From: an uncultured Cohaesibacter sp. | GTDB taxonomy: Bacteria > Pseudomonadota > Alphaproteobacteria > Rhizobiales > Cohaesibacteraceae | Assembly: GCF_963662805.1 (NCBI RefSeq) | Contig: NZ_OY759863.1 | Coordinates: 310,001 to 374,000 of the forward strand | Reading direction: 5' to 3' | DNA length: 64,000 nt | Shown: positions 1-9,357 of the stretch, piece by piece | Layout of the letters: each line of letters begins with the position of its first letter | Position numbering within the stretch: position 1 is the stretch's first letter | Notes under the pieces: model-generated | What the model was told of the DNA's origin: nothing | Seen by the model: only the letters and a program-made list of their open reading frames with translations | Databases searched by the model: none | Made by a program: the position numbers and the translations under genes

Positions 1-11
1 GTCCTGAGCAG

Positions 12-842
12 ATGACAGCCCAATCAATCACAATCGGTGACTATTCCGTCACGCTACTCCACGATGGCTTCTTTACCGAGAGTCTCTATATCCTGACCCA
101 TCCCAAGGGTGTGTCCGCCAAAGCAGATGCGCTAGAGCATTATGCAGAGAGCGCCATTCGCGTTCCGGTCAATTGCTTCTTGTTGCAGAGGAACGGTGAC
201 AAAATCCTTGTCGATTGTGGAGCGGGAAGCAGTTGGGGTACTGACTATGGGCATATGCGAACGCAGTTGGCGGATCTCGGCATCGAGCCAAGCGAGATAT
301 CCCATATCCTGATCACCCATCTGCATGGCGATCATGCGCTGGGACTGATCGAGCAGGACAAGACCTATTTTCCTCAAGCAGAGATCATCGTCCCCGAGGC
401 AGACTGGACCTTCTATGGCGATGAGGCCAATGTTCCCCTCGCCCCGGAACAGGGGCGCGGTGCGTTCAAGCTCGTTGCGCTTTTCAAAGAGATTTGTGGA
501 GACAGGATCAAACCCGTTCTTACTGGTGAGGTGCTGAAAGACATTGTTCTTGTGCCCCTGCCCGGTCACACCCGCGGCCATTCCGGCTTTGAGGTGAAAG
601 GCAACGAGCAGCATCTGCTGCTCTGGGGTGACGTCGTTCACCTCTGGGCCCTGCAACCGATGTATCCGGAAATCGGCGTTGTCTTCGACTTCGACAAGCA
701 ACAGGCCATCGAAACACGCAAAACGGCCCTCGCCCGAGCTGCCGATGAAGCGCTGATCGTCGGAGGCGGGCATCTCGATGGCTTCATGCGGGTCTTGCCG
801 CGTGGTGCAGCCTTCGAAATGCGACAAGTCGAGATGACCTGA
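12..842 (+). CDS. MBL-fold metallo-hydrolase
   Basis: A 276-residue metallo-beta-lactamase-fold hydrolase. The metal-binding signature THLHGDH is at about residues 102-108, followed by a PGHTRGHSG segment near 184-192 (third histidine ligand) and a WGDVVH stretch (bridging aspartate) near 207. These residues predict a dinuclear, usually zinc, site. The family includes lactonases, glyoxalase II-like and other hydrolases, and nothing visible fixes the substrate. There is no signal peptide, so it is probably cytoplasmic. It stands alone: it ends 209 bases before metY and its upstream neighbour lies outside the window. Confidence 0.9.
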   Translation: MTAQSITIGDYSVTLLHDGFFTESLYILTHPKGVSAKADALEHYAESAIRVPVNCFLLQRNGDKILVDCGAGSSWGTDYGHMRTQLADLGIEPSEISHILITHLHGDHALGLIEQDKTYFPQAEIIVPEADWTFYGDEANVPLAPEQGRGAFKLVALFKEICGDRIKPVLTGEVLKDIVLVPLPGHTRGHSGFEVKGNEQHLLLWGDVVHLWALQPMYPEIGVVFDFDKQQAIETRKTALARAADEALIVGGGHLDGFMRVLPRGAAFEMRQVEMT

Positions 843-903
843 CTACATAGCGCCATTTCATTTCACACCACTACCTTCAATAGTTTGAAATTAGCATGTC
901 TTT

Positions 904-963
904 GCGCGTTCGCGGCTAAATTTGAAATTGTATTTTCGCAATTGAATTAGCGAACCAACGCGC
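904..963. repeat. Inverted repeat in metY upstream region
   Basis: GCGCGTT (904-910) is complementary to AACGCGC (957-963), flanking an AT-rich interior. A direct repeat TTTGAAATT occurs at 884-892 and 921-929. This is the only structure I see between the MBL gene and metY. It does not resemble the SAM-II riboswitch that often precedes met genes in this class, and its function is unknown. Confidence 0.35.
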
Positions 964-1051
964 TCTGAGCTAAAGTCCATTCCATATCCGATCAAACACA
1001 ATCAGCCGTTGACCATGATGTCGACCGGCACCCAAGAAATCAGGGGGAATC

Positions 1052-2333
1052 ATGAGCGAAGAATCAACTCGAGGCTTTGACACTTTGGCCATCCACGCTG
1101 GCGCACAGCCTGACCCGACCACGGGCGCTCGCGCCACGCCGATCTATCAGACCACGTCCTATCAGTTCCGTGATACCGATCACGCGGCAGCGCTGTTCGG
1201 CCTCAGAGAATTCGGCAACATCTACACCCGCATCATGAACCCGACACAGGCTGTTCTGGAAGAACGCATTGCAGCGCTTGAGGGCGGCACCGCGGCTCTG
1301 GCCGTGGCCTCCGGTCATGCAGCGCAGATGGTCACCTTCCATTCCCTGATGAGCCCGGGCGCCAACTTTATCGCCGCCGACAAGCTTTATGGCGGCTCGA
1401 TCAACCAGTTCAACCACACCTTCAAGAGCTTTGACTGGCATGTGAAATGGACTGACGCGAGCAACCCGGAAGCGGCCCGCTCGTTGATCGACGAGAACAC
1501 CAAGGCCATCTATATCGAGAGCAACGCCAACCCCGGCGGCTTCATCTGCGATATCGAAGGATTCGCGAAAGTCGCGCATGATGCGGGCATTCCGCTGATT
1601 GTCGACAACACCATGGCAACGCCCTATCTGTGCAAGCCGATCTCCTATGGTGCGGACATTGTCCTTCATTCCATGACCAAGTTCATCGGCGGCCATGGCA
1701 ACTCGATGGGCGGTATGATCGTTGATGGTGGCAAATTCGACTGGTCGGCCTCCGACAAGTTCCCAATGCTAAGCCAGCCGCGCCCGGAATATAACGGCGT
1801 GAAAATGCACGAGACCTTCGGCGGCATTGCCTTTGCCATCGTCTGCCGTGTGCTTGGCCTGCGCGATCTCGGTCCGGCTCTGTCGCCGTTCAACCGCCTT
1901 CCAGATCCTCACCGGTTGCGAGACCCTTGGTCTTCGCATGGAGCGCCATTGTTCAAACGCAATGACCGTTGCCAAATGGCTTGAGGGCAACGACAAGGTC
2001 AGCTGGGTTTCCTACGCAGGTCTTGAGTCCAGCGAACATAACGCCTTGCAGCAGAAATACATGCCAAAGGGTGCAGGTTCGGTCTTCACCTTCGGCCTCA
2101 AGGGCGGCTATGAAGCAGGCGTGAAATTCATCACCAGCCTCAAGCTTCTGAGCCATGTTGCCAACATCGGCGACACCCGCTCGCTGGCGATCCATCCGGC
2201 ATCGACCACCCACAGCCAGCTGACCGACGAGCAGAAAACCGCCGCAGGGGCATCGCCCGAAACGATCCGTCTGTCGATTGGCATCGAAGATGTGAAAGAC
2301 ATCATTGCCGATCTGGAACAGGCAATGGTTTGA
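1052..2333 (+). pseudogene. metY: O-acetylhomoserine sulfhydrylase, frameshifted
   Basis: A PLP-dependent Cys/Met-metabolism enzyme that makes homocysteine from O-acetylhomoserine and sulfide. The first reading frame (1052-1984) carries the N-terminal and PLP domains, including HSMTK with the PLP lysine at residue 210. The C-terminal part continues in the +1 frame up to 2333. The break is at 1894-1895: family members read SPFNAFQILTG here, and this sequence gives SPFN, then one extra C, then AFQILTG. Both halves are otherwise well preserved, so either this is a very recent mutation or a base-call error. A strong ribosome site (GGGGGA) precedes the ATG and a terminator follows at 2365. If the frameshift is real, the product lacks the C-terminal third and should be inactive. 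Confidence 0.85.
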
Positions 2334-2364
2334 TCGACGATCGTATCAGTCAGAAACATCAGGA

Positions 2365-2388
2365 GGCCGGGTTGATCCCGGCCTTTTT
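2365..2388 (+). terminator. Rho-independent terminator after metY
   Basis: A 7-bp GC stem, GGCCGGG (2365-2371) with CCCGGCC (2377-2383), a 5-nt loop, then five Ts. It sits 32 bases after the metY stop. Confidence 0.85.
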
Positions 2389-2456
2389 GTTAGGTGCTTT
2401 TGCGTCGGTCATATGGACCGGTAGGTTCGCACCTCGGAGTGGTGTAACAATGGGAT

Positions 2457-2804
2457 ATGTCTTACGAGGAAAAATACGTCCGAGCTTTGGAGGAATTGGC
2501 GCAGACGCCGATCCTTGAGGGCAATTATTGTCCTCCCTTTCATCGGGTGCTGAGGAGGCTCGGCTTCCAATTGCCGCCGCCGCACTATGATCATTTTTTC
2601 AGGAACTTCATCCTGACGAGTATACCTTTCGGCATTCTCTGGGGCATTCTGATGTGGATGATCGCCTGGAGTACGGCAGAGGTGCCGCTTGACATAGCCC
2701 TGACCGGGGCTGTTGCCGCAGGGCTTCTGTTCGGGTTTTTATTGGCGCTTTACTACCACGTCACGGCCACGCGGCACAGGCTCTCCCGCTGGCGGGATCT
2801 CTGA
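2457..2804 (+). CDS. Small two-helix membrane protein (DUF6404-like)
   Basis: A 115-residue protein with a soluble N-terminal part (about 1-50, including YCPPFHRVLRRLG) followed by two hydrophobic segments (about 55-75 and 83-103) and a basic tail ending RHRLSRWRDL. Overall it resembles the small DUF6404 family, whose function is unknown; I assign this from memory of the family pattern. It lies between the metY terminator and the convergent ctaA gene, so it is probably monocistronic. Confidence 0.7.
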   Translation: MSYEEKYVRALEELAQTPILEGNYCPPFHRVLRRLGFQLPPPHYDHFFRNFILTSIPFGILWGILMWMIAWSTAEVPLDIALTGAVAAGLLFGFLLALYYHVTATRHRLSRWRDL

Positions 2805-2839
2805 GCGCAGGTGCTCATACCTTCTATCTTAAAGCAAGA

Positions 2840-3937
2840 TCAGAAGCGCAGGGCGTTGTCGTAGAGGTCGCGCACCATAATCGTCGTGGCACCAAGTAGA
2901 ATGACGGCGAGCGCCTGATGGGTCATGGCCATATGGAGCGGGACGACCAGCAACAGGGTCGTGATTCCGAGGATGATCTGCAGGGTCACAAGCACGCCGA
3001 CGACCGTCGCCGAAATGGTCATCTGGGCGGCATAGGGATCGCGCCAAGTGCGAACCCAGACCAGTAAAGTCCATAGTGCAATGACATAGGCGAGTAGCCG
3101 GTGATTGAACTGGATGGTCAGATGATCCTCAAAGGCGGCAAGCCATGGTGCATCGAACACGAACAGACCGTCAGGGATGATCTGTCCATCCATCAGCGGC
3201 CATGTGTTGTAGGTCAGCCCGGCGTGGGTGCCCGCGACCAGTCCACCGAGGAAAATCTGCAATAGAAGGAAGAACAAGAGGATCCCGCCGGGCAGAAGAT
3301 GGCGGTCAGCGCTGACGCATTCGGGCATCTTGTCCGCCCTTCGATAGCCACGGGCGACCCAGATCAGCACGACGAAGATGGCAGCAGCGAAAGTGAGATG
3401 GGTCGCGAGGCGATATTGGCTAACATCCACCCGGTCGACGAGCCCGGAGGCGACCATCCACCAGCCAACAGCACCCTGAAGCGCTCCCATGCCAAGCAGC
3501 GTGAGCAATCCGGGCTTGATGCCATCGGACAACCTCCCCGTCATCCAGAAGAAGAGCATGGGCAGGAAGAACGCCACACCGATGAAGCGGCCAAGCTGGC
3601 GATGTCCCCACTCCCACCAGAAGATGAACTTGAACTCGTCGAGGCTCATGCCCTTGTTGACGCGTTCATACTCCGGATATTGCTGATATTTCTCGAATTC
3701 CTCGGTCCATTCGGCGGCGCTCATCGGCGGGATTGCGCCGTGAATCGGTTTCCATTCCGTGATCGAGAGGCCGGAATCGGTGAGGCGCGTGGCACCGCCC
3801 ACAACAAACATGATGAGCACGAGAAAAGCGACGAAATAGAGCCATGCCCGGACGGCTTTGCGGGACTTACCAACCTTGCCGGGCGTGGTGTCGACATATC
3901 GGCTGGCGCGTTCGGCCGCTGAAATGTGTTCGTCCAT
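2840..3937 (-). CDS. ctaA: Heme A synthase
   Basis: A 365-residue polytopic inner-membrane protein of the COX15/CtaA family. It oxidises the C8 methyl of heme O to the formyl of heme A, needed by aa3-type cytochrome c oxidase. Hallmarks are the first helix followed by GGATRLTDSGLSITEWKP (about 46-63), the WEWGHRQLGR motif near 110, later QFNHRLLAY and a late MTHQALAV histidine segment. About eight membrane segments fit the family. The DUF2842 gene that often accompanies ctaA in Rhizobiales follows divergently at 4225. Confidence 0.96.
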   Translation of the reverse strand: MDEHISAAERASRYVDTTPGKVGKSRKAVRAWLYFVAFLVLIMFVVGGATRLTDSGLSITEWKPIHGAIPPMSAAEWTEEFEKYQQYPEYERVNKGMSLDEFKFIFWWEWGHRQLGRFIGVAFFLPMLFFWMTGRLSDGIKPGLLTLLGMGALQGAVGWWMVASGLVDRVDVSQYRLATHLTFAAAIFVVLIWVARGYRRADKMPECVSADRHLLPGGILLFFLLLQIFLGGLVAGTHAGLTYNTWPLMDGQIIPDGLFVFDAPWLAAFEDHLTIQFNHRLLAYVIALWTLLVWVRTWRDPYAAQMTISATVVGVLVTLQIILGITTLLLVVPLHMAMTHQALAVILLGATTIMVRDLYDNALRF

Positions 3938-4224
3938 GGGCTGGCGTCTCCCTAGATCTCATCGCTTCTTGGCGAGCGATTCCCGAAAGGTGTCAGTGTG
4001 TCTGATTGAGTTATACGCGAAGCGATTGCCCTTTGCCCATGGGATTTTGTGCAAAAGTGAAAGATGCCAACAGCCCCTCACCCCAACTTCAGTCCAAGAT
4101 TGCAGACAAACCACTCATATTTGACACCATTGGCGCTTTTCAGCCCGCGCCATCTGGTCTATCACTCGCGGAACGGCCATTGGGCAGTGGCTGAGGTTTT
4201 CAGGAACGAAGGCTCGTCAAACGG

Positions 4225-4422
4225 ATGAACAAACGCACACGCAAATTCTTCGGCATGCTGGCTCTTGTCACGCTGATTGTCTTCTATGCCGCCATCGGCA
4301 TGACGATCGGTGCGGCAGTCGTGGCGACTGCGAAGCCATGGGTGCAGATCCTGTTCTTCATCGTGACAGGTGCCCTGTGGGTAATTCCCGCGGGACTGAT
4401 CATTCGTTGGATGGAGAAATAA
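4225..4422 (+). CDS. DUF2842 small membrane protein
   Basis: A 65-residue protein with two hydrophobic helices (about 9-32 and 39-60) and a KPWVQ loop between them, the layout of DUF2842 proteins. The function is unknown. The family is commonly next to ctaA in alphaproteobacteria, which hints at a respiratory or heme link but does not prove one. It ends only three bases before the end of the convergent exopolysaccharide gene at 4426. Confidence 0.8.
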   Translation: MNKRTRKFFGMLALVTLIVFYAAIGMTIGAAVVATAKPWVQILFFIVTGALWVIPAGLIIRWMEK

Positions 4423-4425
4423 GCC

Positions 4426-6284
4426 CTACTCGGCGGCGATGCGAGATGAATTCTGCCTGATCTCGGCAAGGCGCTGCTTGAGGAACCGGGGGCCCAGCGG
4501 CAGGATCATACTGTCGCAATAGCCGAAGTTCATCATCACCTCGTTGATTTGCGGCACCAGATTCATATCGGAAAGAGGCGCATGAATGCAGGCGACCGTG
4601 CTTCTGCCACGACCGAAGCTTCTGAGCACTTTCTCATCGCTATAGAAGGGCCCGAGGTCGACAAGCACGAGGTCGAACACCGTTTCGAGCGCCTGCATGA
4701 AGTTGCTCATTTTCTCGGTGGTGAAATCTGATGACTTCAGGGACCGATAGCCAACGGAGACGGAACAGACACCCGTTTCGTCATCGCAATGAATCAGATC
4801 GCCACCCTTGGCCAGATCATCGATCAAGTCAGCAAGACCAACCCGAAGCTTGGCGCTCTGATAGCCATTGAAGGTCTTGGTCTCGTCGAGACAGACATGA
4901 ACCACACGGAGCCCGGCCCGCGAGAAGCCCAGAACCGTGTCGGAGCCAAGTCCGCCCCAGTCTTTTTCCTCCGAAATCAGAACGACCCTTTTTGATGTGT
5001 GCCGCGAGGCAAGGCGCGCGATCTCGGAAATGTGCCCGCCGACACCATTCAGAGCTAGCCGATGCAGGGCCAGACGATTGTTCGGCCTCGGTGCCGCGCT
5101 CTTTTTGGGCGGAGCAACGGTCGCAGTCTGCGGTGCCCCTGCCTGCGAGACTTGTGCCTGAGGGATCTGGGCTTGTGAGGCTTGGGCCTGAGAGAGCTGT
5201 TTACGAACAACTTTCGGAATGGCCACGCGCTTGAGCTTTCGCGGGGCTGCTGCCTTTGCCTCCATCGGCTCTTCCCAACGCATCAGGCGAAGCCATCTTG
5301 CGGCATTGAAGGCGATGAAAAGAAAAGCGACCAGCAGACCATAGAAGGCTGCGGGATCACTCAGACTGCTTCCGGGTGCGACTGCCTTGGACAGAAGGCG
5401 CGCATTCGGCGGCAAGAGGTCCAGTTCCAGTCTGGTCTGCGCCTCGCGCTGGCGTGACAGCATCCGGTTGAGCATTCCAGCCTGCGCCCTCTCCTGTGCA
5501 ATCAGGGTTGCAAGCTGATCGCTGTCGCTCATCACCGGCTCGGACGCGGAAAGACTGGTCCGGTTCATTCTGACCTGAATATCGCGGATCCGTTCGCGCA
5601 AACCTGATCCGATGAGTACTGAGCTGGTCGATGTCTGTACCGAGTTTGTCGATCGCCTTTTGCAGATCGCGCTGCTGATCACTTTTCAGTTTGTCGAGAT
5701 AGAGATCGGCGAGCCGGTTGGCGACCCTTGCGGCAAGGTCTGGTCTCGGGGCCTGAAAGGCCAGCTTGACCGTATGCTTCTTGGCATCATGGGTAATGCT
5801 GAAGGCTTCGCCGACATTGTCCGCCACCTGAGCGGAGGATTTGCTGACAAGCAGATCTGCCCCGAGAAACGCCAGCGACCTGTCGAGCCAGGACCGGCGG
5901 GCAAAATAGGAATCGGACGCGAGATTGAATTCGTCGGCAATGTCGAGTGCGGTCGATGCGCCTGGGGCAAAAGCTCCAGAAGTGCTTCGCCATCATCCAC
6001 CGGAGACGTGGCATCGGCGACAACAGCGGTCTCGCGGATGAGATATTGTTCCTGTTGGCTGAGCAGCAGAACCCGAGCGGTTGCTTCATAGAGCGTGGCC
6101 GGTTGCTTGAAAACAACCATATACGGCCAAGCCTGCGAGCACGGCAGTACCGAGCGTCAATGTCATGCGTCGCTGCCAATTGTGCAACGAGAAACGTGGC
6201 AGAGACATCCGCATCCCCGCATCCTCGTTTTGTGCACCGTCCGAGCGGGCCGGTTCCGGGTGTTGTGAAGTTCGAAATCGACAT
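4426..6284 (-). pseudogene. Exopolysaccharide co-polymerase/chain-length determinant (Wzz/GumC type), multiply frameshifted
   Basis: Homologous segments lie in successive minus-strand frames: an N-terminal helix region RRMTLTLGTAVLAGLAV (about 6120-6170); VFKQPATLYEATARVLLLS onward (to about 5972); IADEFNLASDSYFARRSWL to DIDQLS (to about 5620); then ERIRDIQVRMNR to the stop. Single-base indels are needed near 6118-6124 (extra base), 5969-5972 (an A run on the plus strand, one base short) and 5615-5622 (extra base). The start is unclear: ATG at 6284 needs a fourth correction, and an internal ATG near 6210 is possible. The restored protein would be a PCP-type membrane protein with a second helix near 5310 and a C-terminal BY-kinase-like domain. 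That domain keeps a VLVDLGPF Walker-B-like strand but has no recognisable Walker A loop. Either a decayed gene or local sequence error. Confidence 0.75.
5131..5200 (-). repeat. Degenerate pentapeptide repeat in the Wzz-like gene
   Basis: The linker between the second membrane helix and the kinase-like domain encodes four to five copies of a five-residue unit, reading SQAQA, SQAQI, PQAQV, SQAGA, PQ. This is an about 15-base degenerate tandem repeat, a likely flexible spacer prone to length change. Confidence 0.75.
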
Positions 6285-6497
6285 CAGCGTGCAGCTCGAC
6301 AGTTCATTTGAACAATTGCTCGCAGATTATGGTAACCAAGTTATTAACAAACCCTAATGCAGAGGCCTCAAAAGGCCAGAAACCGTGCATTTTGCAAGAC
6401 TCACAAAGGTTAACAACGCCCCTTCTGTGTAAAATTTTACGAGCCATTAACCACAATGCCGTTAGCTAGAAGCAGTGTTTCAATCCGAGTCGATTCC

Positions 6498-7057
6498 ATG
6501 CTTTTACGCGTCTTTCTTCTGTTGATCCTTGCGCTGGGCCTTGCTGGCTGCACTGGCTATCGTCCCGCAGGTGATGCTTTTTCACAAATCTCTGGTCGGG
6601 CCCTATGTGCTTGATTCCCGGCGACAAGGTGCGTGTTCTGGTGTTCAACCAGACGGATTTGAACAATGAGCACACGGTCGATCAGTCCGGCTATATCAAT
6701 GTGCCGCTTATCGGCAACGTCGCAGCCAGAGGCAAGCAGACAAGCGAGTTGGCAAAGGACATCGCCGCGCGTCTCGACAATGGCTACATCCGCAACGCAG
6801 ACGTCTCGGTCGAGATCTCGCAATATCGCCCGTTCTTCGTCATGGGTGAGGTCAACACCGCGGGCCAGTATGCCTTTGTGACCGGCATGACCGTACAGAC
6901 AGCCATTGCCATTGCCGGAGGCTTCACGCCACGCGCCCAGCAACGCTATGTCGATATCACCCGGCAGCTGAACGGCAAGATCCTGACAGGCCGCGTGCCT
7001 CTGACCTCCCCGGTTCGACCGGGTGATACGATCTATGTGAAAGAGCGCTTCTTCTGA
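6498..7057 (+). pseudogene. Polysaccharide export lipoprotein (Wza/ExoF-like), frameshifted twice
   Basis: An outer-membrane or periplasmic polysaccharide-export protein of about 187 residues. The N-terminus from ATG 6498 gives a lipoprotein signal with lipobox LGLAGC. The frame breaks in a T run (five Ts where DAFHK needs four, about 6569-6574) and again in a C run (DSGDKV expected; three Cs instead of two, about 6617-6620). From there GDKVRVLVFNQTDL begins the poly-export and SLBB domains, which read cleanly to 7057 with QSGYINVPLIGNV and GFTPRAQQRYVDITR. Divergent from the Wzz-like gene and 191 bases upstream of the sugar-transferase gene. Two homopolymer indels suggest either sequence error or very recent inactivation. 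Confidence 0.75.
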
Positions 7058-7248
7058 TCGGCAGCAACCGGCGCCCCTTTGGCAGAGGCGTCTGGCTCCC
7101 GTTCCGTATGTGTTCATTTGGGCTTTTTTAACGCTAAGGTCCAAAAGACGCCGCGCTGTTGCATAAAAAACAATCGATTAAATCTTCTTCAGAATTTCAC
7201 TGTTAATTATGACACCAGAAAAAATTCAAACACGATGGTGTCAAAAGA

Positions 7249-8784
7249 ATGCAGGCTCTGGATCCCAATACGGTTTACTCATCAAGTGCAGTGCGCGCTG
7301 CTGCGTTTGATGATAGTCCGAAGCCGAACAAGCAAATCTCCGAACTTGCCCGAGAAGTTGCGTCCGAGTTTTCCTCGACTACCTACGCGCCTTCCATGGT
7401 GCGGGGCATCGTTCAACTGGCAGATTTCACTCTCTTCACCCTGCTTGGCTGGATCGCTGCGCATCTTGCCAGTGGTGGCGTCATGTTCGGGCACGAGATC
7501 CCGCTGTTGCTGTCGATGATTGGTTCTGCCGTCTTTGTACTGTTCCTGCTGTCAGCCGACGGCTACGCGGTTCACGATCTCCACGCCATTGCTCCGCAAG
7601 TGGGCAAGGTTCTGGGCGCATGGACGCTCGTCACGGTTTTGTTCCTGTTGATCAACTATCTGTCGGGCACGCCACTTGAAGAAAACCGCAGTTGGCTCGG
7701 TCTTTGGTTCTTCCTCGGCCTCGGGGTTGCCAGCGCTGTTCGTGCGATTGAAAGCACGCTCATTCGCCGCTGGAAATCGGACGGACGGCTCGAACGCCGC
7801 GCTGTCATCGTTGGTGGCGGCAAACCGGCAGCCGACATCATCCAGACCCTTGAGGGACAGGACGGCAACGACATCCGTATCTGTGGCATTTTCGATGACC
7901 GTGATGACGACCGCTCACCGGCGATTGTCGCCGGCTATCCGAAACTCGGCACCGTTGATGACCTCGTTGAATTCTCGCGGCTTTGCAAAATTGACATGCT
8001 GATCGTCACGATCCCGGTCACCGCCGAGAATCGCGTCCTTCAGATGCTGCACAAATTGTGGGTGTTGCCGCTCGACATTCATCTCAGCGCCCACATGAAC
8101 AAGATGCAATTCCGCCGCCGCACCTACAGCTATGTGGGTAAGCTGCCGACGGTACCGGTTTTTGCCAAGCCGATTGCCAACTGGGGCTCGCTCGGCAAAC
8201 GTCTGTTTGATCTGTTTTTTGCCACCTTCGCCCTCATTGTGTTGTCACCCGTGCTGATCGTGACTGCAATCGCGATCAAGCGAGACAGCGAAGGCCCGAT
8301 CATTTTCAAACAGAAGCGCCTCGGATTCAACAATGAGGAAGTCGTGGTCTGGAAATTCCGCTCGCTCTATCATAACCAGAGCGACCAGACGGCCAAGAAG
8401 TCCGTGACCAAGAATGATGATCGTGTCACCAAGGTCGGGCGCTTCATCCGCCGCACGTCCATCGACGAGCTGCCGCAGTTGTTCAACGTTCTGTCCGGAA
8501 CCCTGTCTCTTGTCGGCCCACGCCCGCATGTGGTTCATCAGCAGACCAACAACCGTCTGTTCGAAGAAGTTGCCGACGGCTACATGGCCCGCCACAAGGT
8601 CAAACCCGGCATCACCGGCTGGGCGCAGATCCATGGCTGGCGTGGTGAAGTCGATGACGACGAGAAACTGAAAGAGCGCGTCCAGCACGATATCTACTAT
8701 ATCGAGAACTGGTCTCTGGCCCTTGATCTCTACATTCTGTTCGCAACGCCCTTCAAGCTGATCGCTCAGGAAAATGCTTATTAA
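7249..8784 (+). CDS. Undecaprenyl-phosphate sugar-1-phosphate transferase (WcaJ/ExoY family)
   Basis: A 511-residue polyprenol-phosphate hexose-1-phosphate transferase that starts exopolysaccharide repeat-unit assembly on undecaprenyl phosphate. Several N-terminal membrane helices (about 60-165) are followed by a Rossmann-like domain (VIVGGGKPAADII near 186). The C-terminal catalytic bacterial sugar transferase domain (about 315-511) has KRLFDLFFA, VWKFRSL, RRTSIDELPQLFNVL, SLVGPRPH and KPGITGWAQIHGWRG. The sugar is probably glucose or galactose, which the sequence does not settle. Unlike its two export partners the frame is intact. A strong terminator follows at 8812. Confidence 0.93.
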   Translation: MQALDPNTVYSSSAVRAAAFDDSPKPNKQISELAREVASEFSSTTYAPSMVRGIVQLADFTLFTLLGWIAAHLASGGVMFGHEIPLLLSMIGSAVFVLFLLSADGYAVHDLHAIAPQVGKVLGAWTLVTVLFLLINYLSGTPLEENRSWLGLWFFLGLGVASAVRAIESTLIRRWKSDGRLERRAVIVGGGKPAADIIQTLEGQDGNDIRICGIFDDRDDDRSPAIVAGYPKLGTVDDLVEFSRLCKIDMLIVTIPVTAENRVLQMLHKLWVLPLDIHLSAHMNKMQFRRRTYSYVGKLPTVPVFAKPIANWGSLGKRLFDLFFATFALIVLSPVLIVTAIAIKRDSEGPIIFKQKRLGFNNEEVVVWKFRSLYHNQSDQTAKKSVTKNDDRVTKVGRFIRRTSIDELPQLFNVLSGTLSLVGPRPHVVHQQTNNRLFEEVADGYMARHKVKPGITGWAQIHGWRGEVDDDEKLKERVQHDIYYIENWSLALDLYILFATPFKLIAQENAY

Positions 8785-8811
8785 TCAGGGATTTCGATGA
8801 AATTTACACAA

Positions 8812-8840
8812 GGCTCGCCACCCGGCGAGCCTTTTCTTTT
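8812..8840 (+). terminator. Rho-independent terminator of the exopolysaccharide transferase gene
   Basis: An 8-bp perfect stem, GGCTCGCC (8812-8819) with GGCGAGCC (8824-8831), loop ACCC, then TTTTCTTTT. It lies 28 bases after the stop. Confidence 0.9.
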
Positions 8841-8941
8841 GCCCCGCGATTATCAACATTTCCAGAAAGTTTGAGGAAAAGGAAAATTCGTCCAATCAGA
8901 TTGTTGCAAGCCGATGACATTGCGACTATAAAGCCTCGTGT

Positions 8942-9018
<77 letters not shown>

Positions 9019-9159
9019 TTATCTTCCCCTACAGCATCCCATCTGAAAATTTTCAAACGCAATTGACGCCTGACCGGCAGTCGGTTTTCTGTGTCTTTGC
9101 GCACCATTTCCGCAAAATTCTACCGGGCTATGCCGCAGGGCTGCGAGATGCTGCGCATG

Positions 9160-9356
9160 TCATGAACATGCAACAGACTCTTCCTATGCTTTCCTCAACG
9201 TTCGCAAGGGCCGTGATTCCCGACTGTCAGCTGGGGCAACTAGCTCTAGGTGTGCAGTCCGTCGAAACCGGTCCGCCAAACAAACACCAGAACGTCATGG
9301 TTTCTGACCGAAGACGTTGGAAAATGGCCCTGTTGGATGGTGGGGCCATTTTCTTT
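9160..9356 (+). ncRNA. Candidate structured small RNA (possibly 6S-like)
   Basis: No convincing protein lies between the tRNA and 9461. The stretch can fold into a long interrupted helix: TTTCC (9190-9194) with GGAAA (9319-9323), AACGT (9197-9201) with ACGTT (9314-9318), CCGTGAT (9211-9217) with GTCATGG (9294-9300), and GGTGT (9249-9253) with ACACC (9284-9288). It ends at a strong terminator. The arms enclose a large asymmetric bubble, and the GTTCGCAAGGGCC segment recalls 6S RNA, but I could not align it. The 5' end is a guess. A covariance-model search would decide. Confidence 0.38.
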
Positions 9357-9357
9357 T
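9321..9357 (+). terminator. Strong terminator before the small flagellar-like gene
   Basis: A 10-bp perfect stem, AAAATGGCCC (9321-9330) with GGGCCATTTT (9343-9352), followed by CTTTT. No coding gene precedes it except the tRNA 300 bases upstream, which is the main reason to suspect an RNA gene here. Confidence 0.8.

Noticed and set aside
843..1051. SAM-II riboswitch before metY
   Set aside because: I looked for its conserved pseudoknot pattern and did not find it; repeats present do not match.
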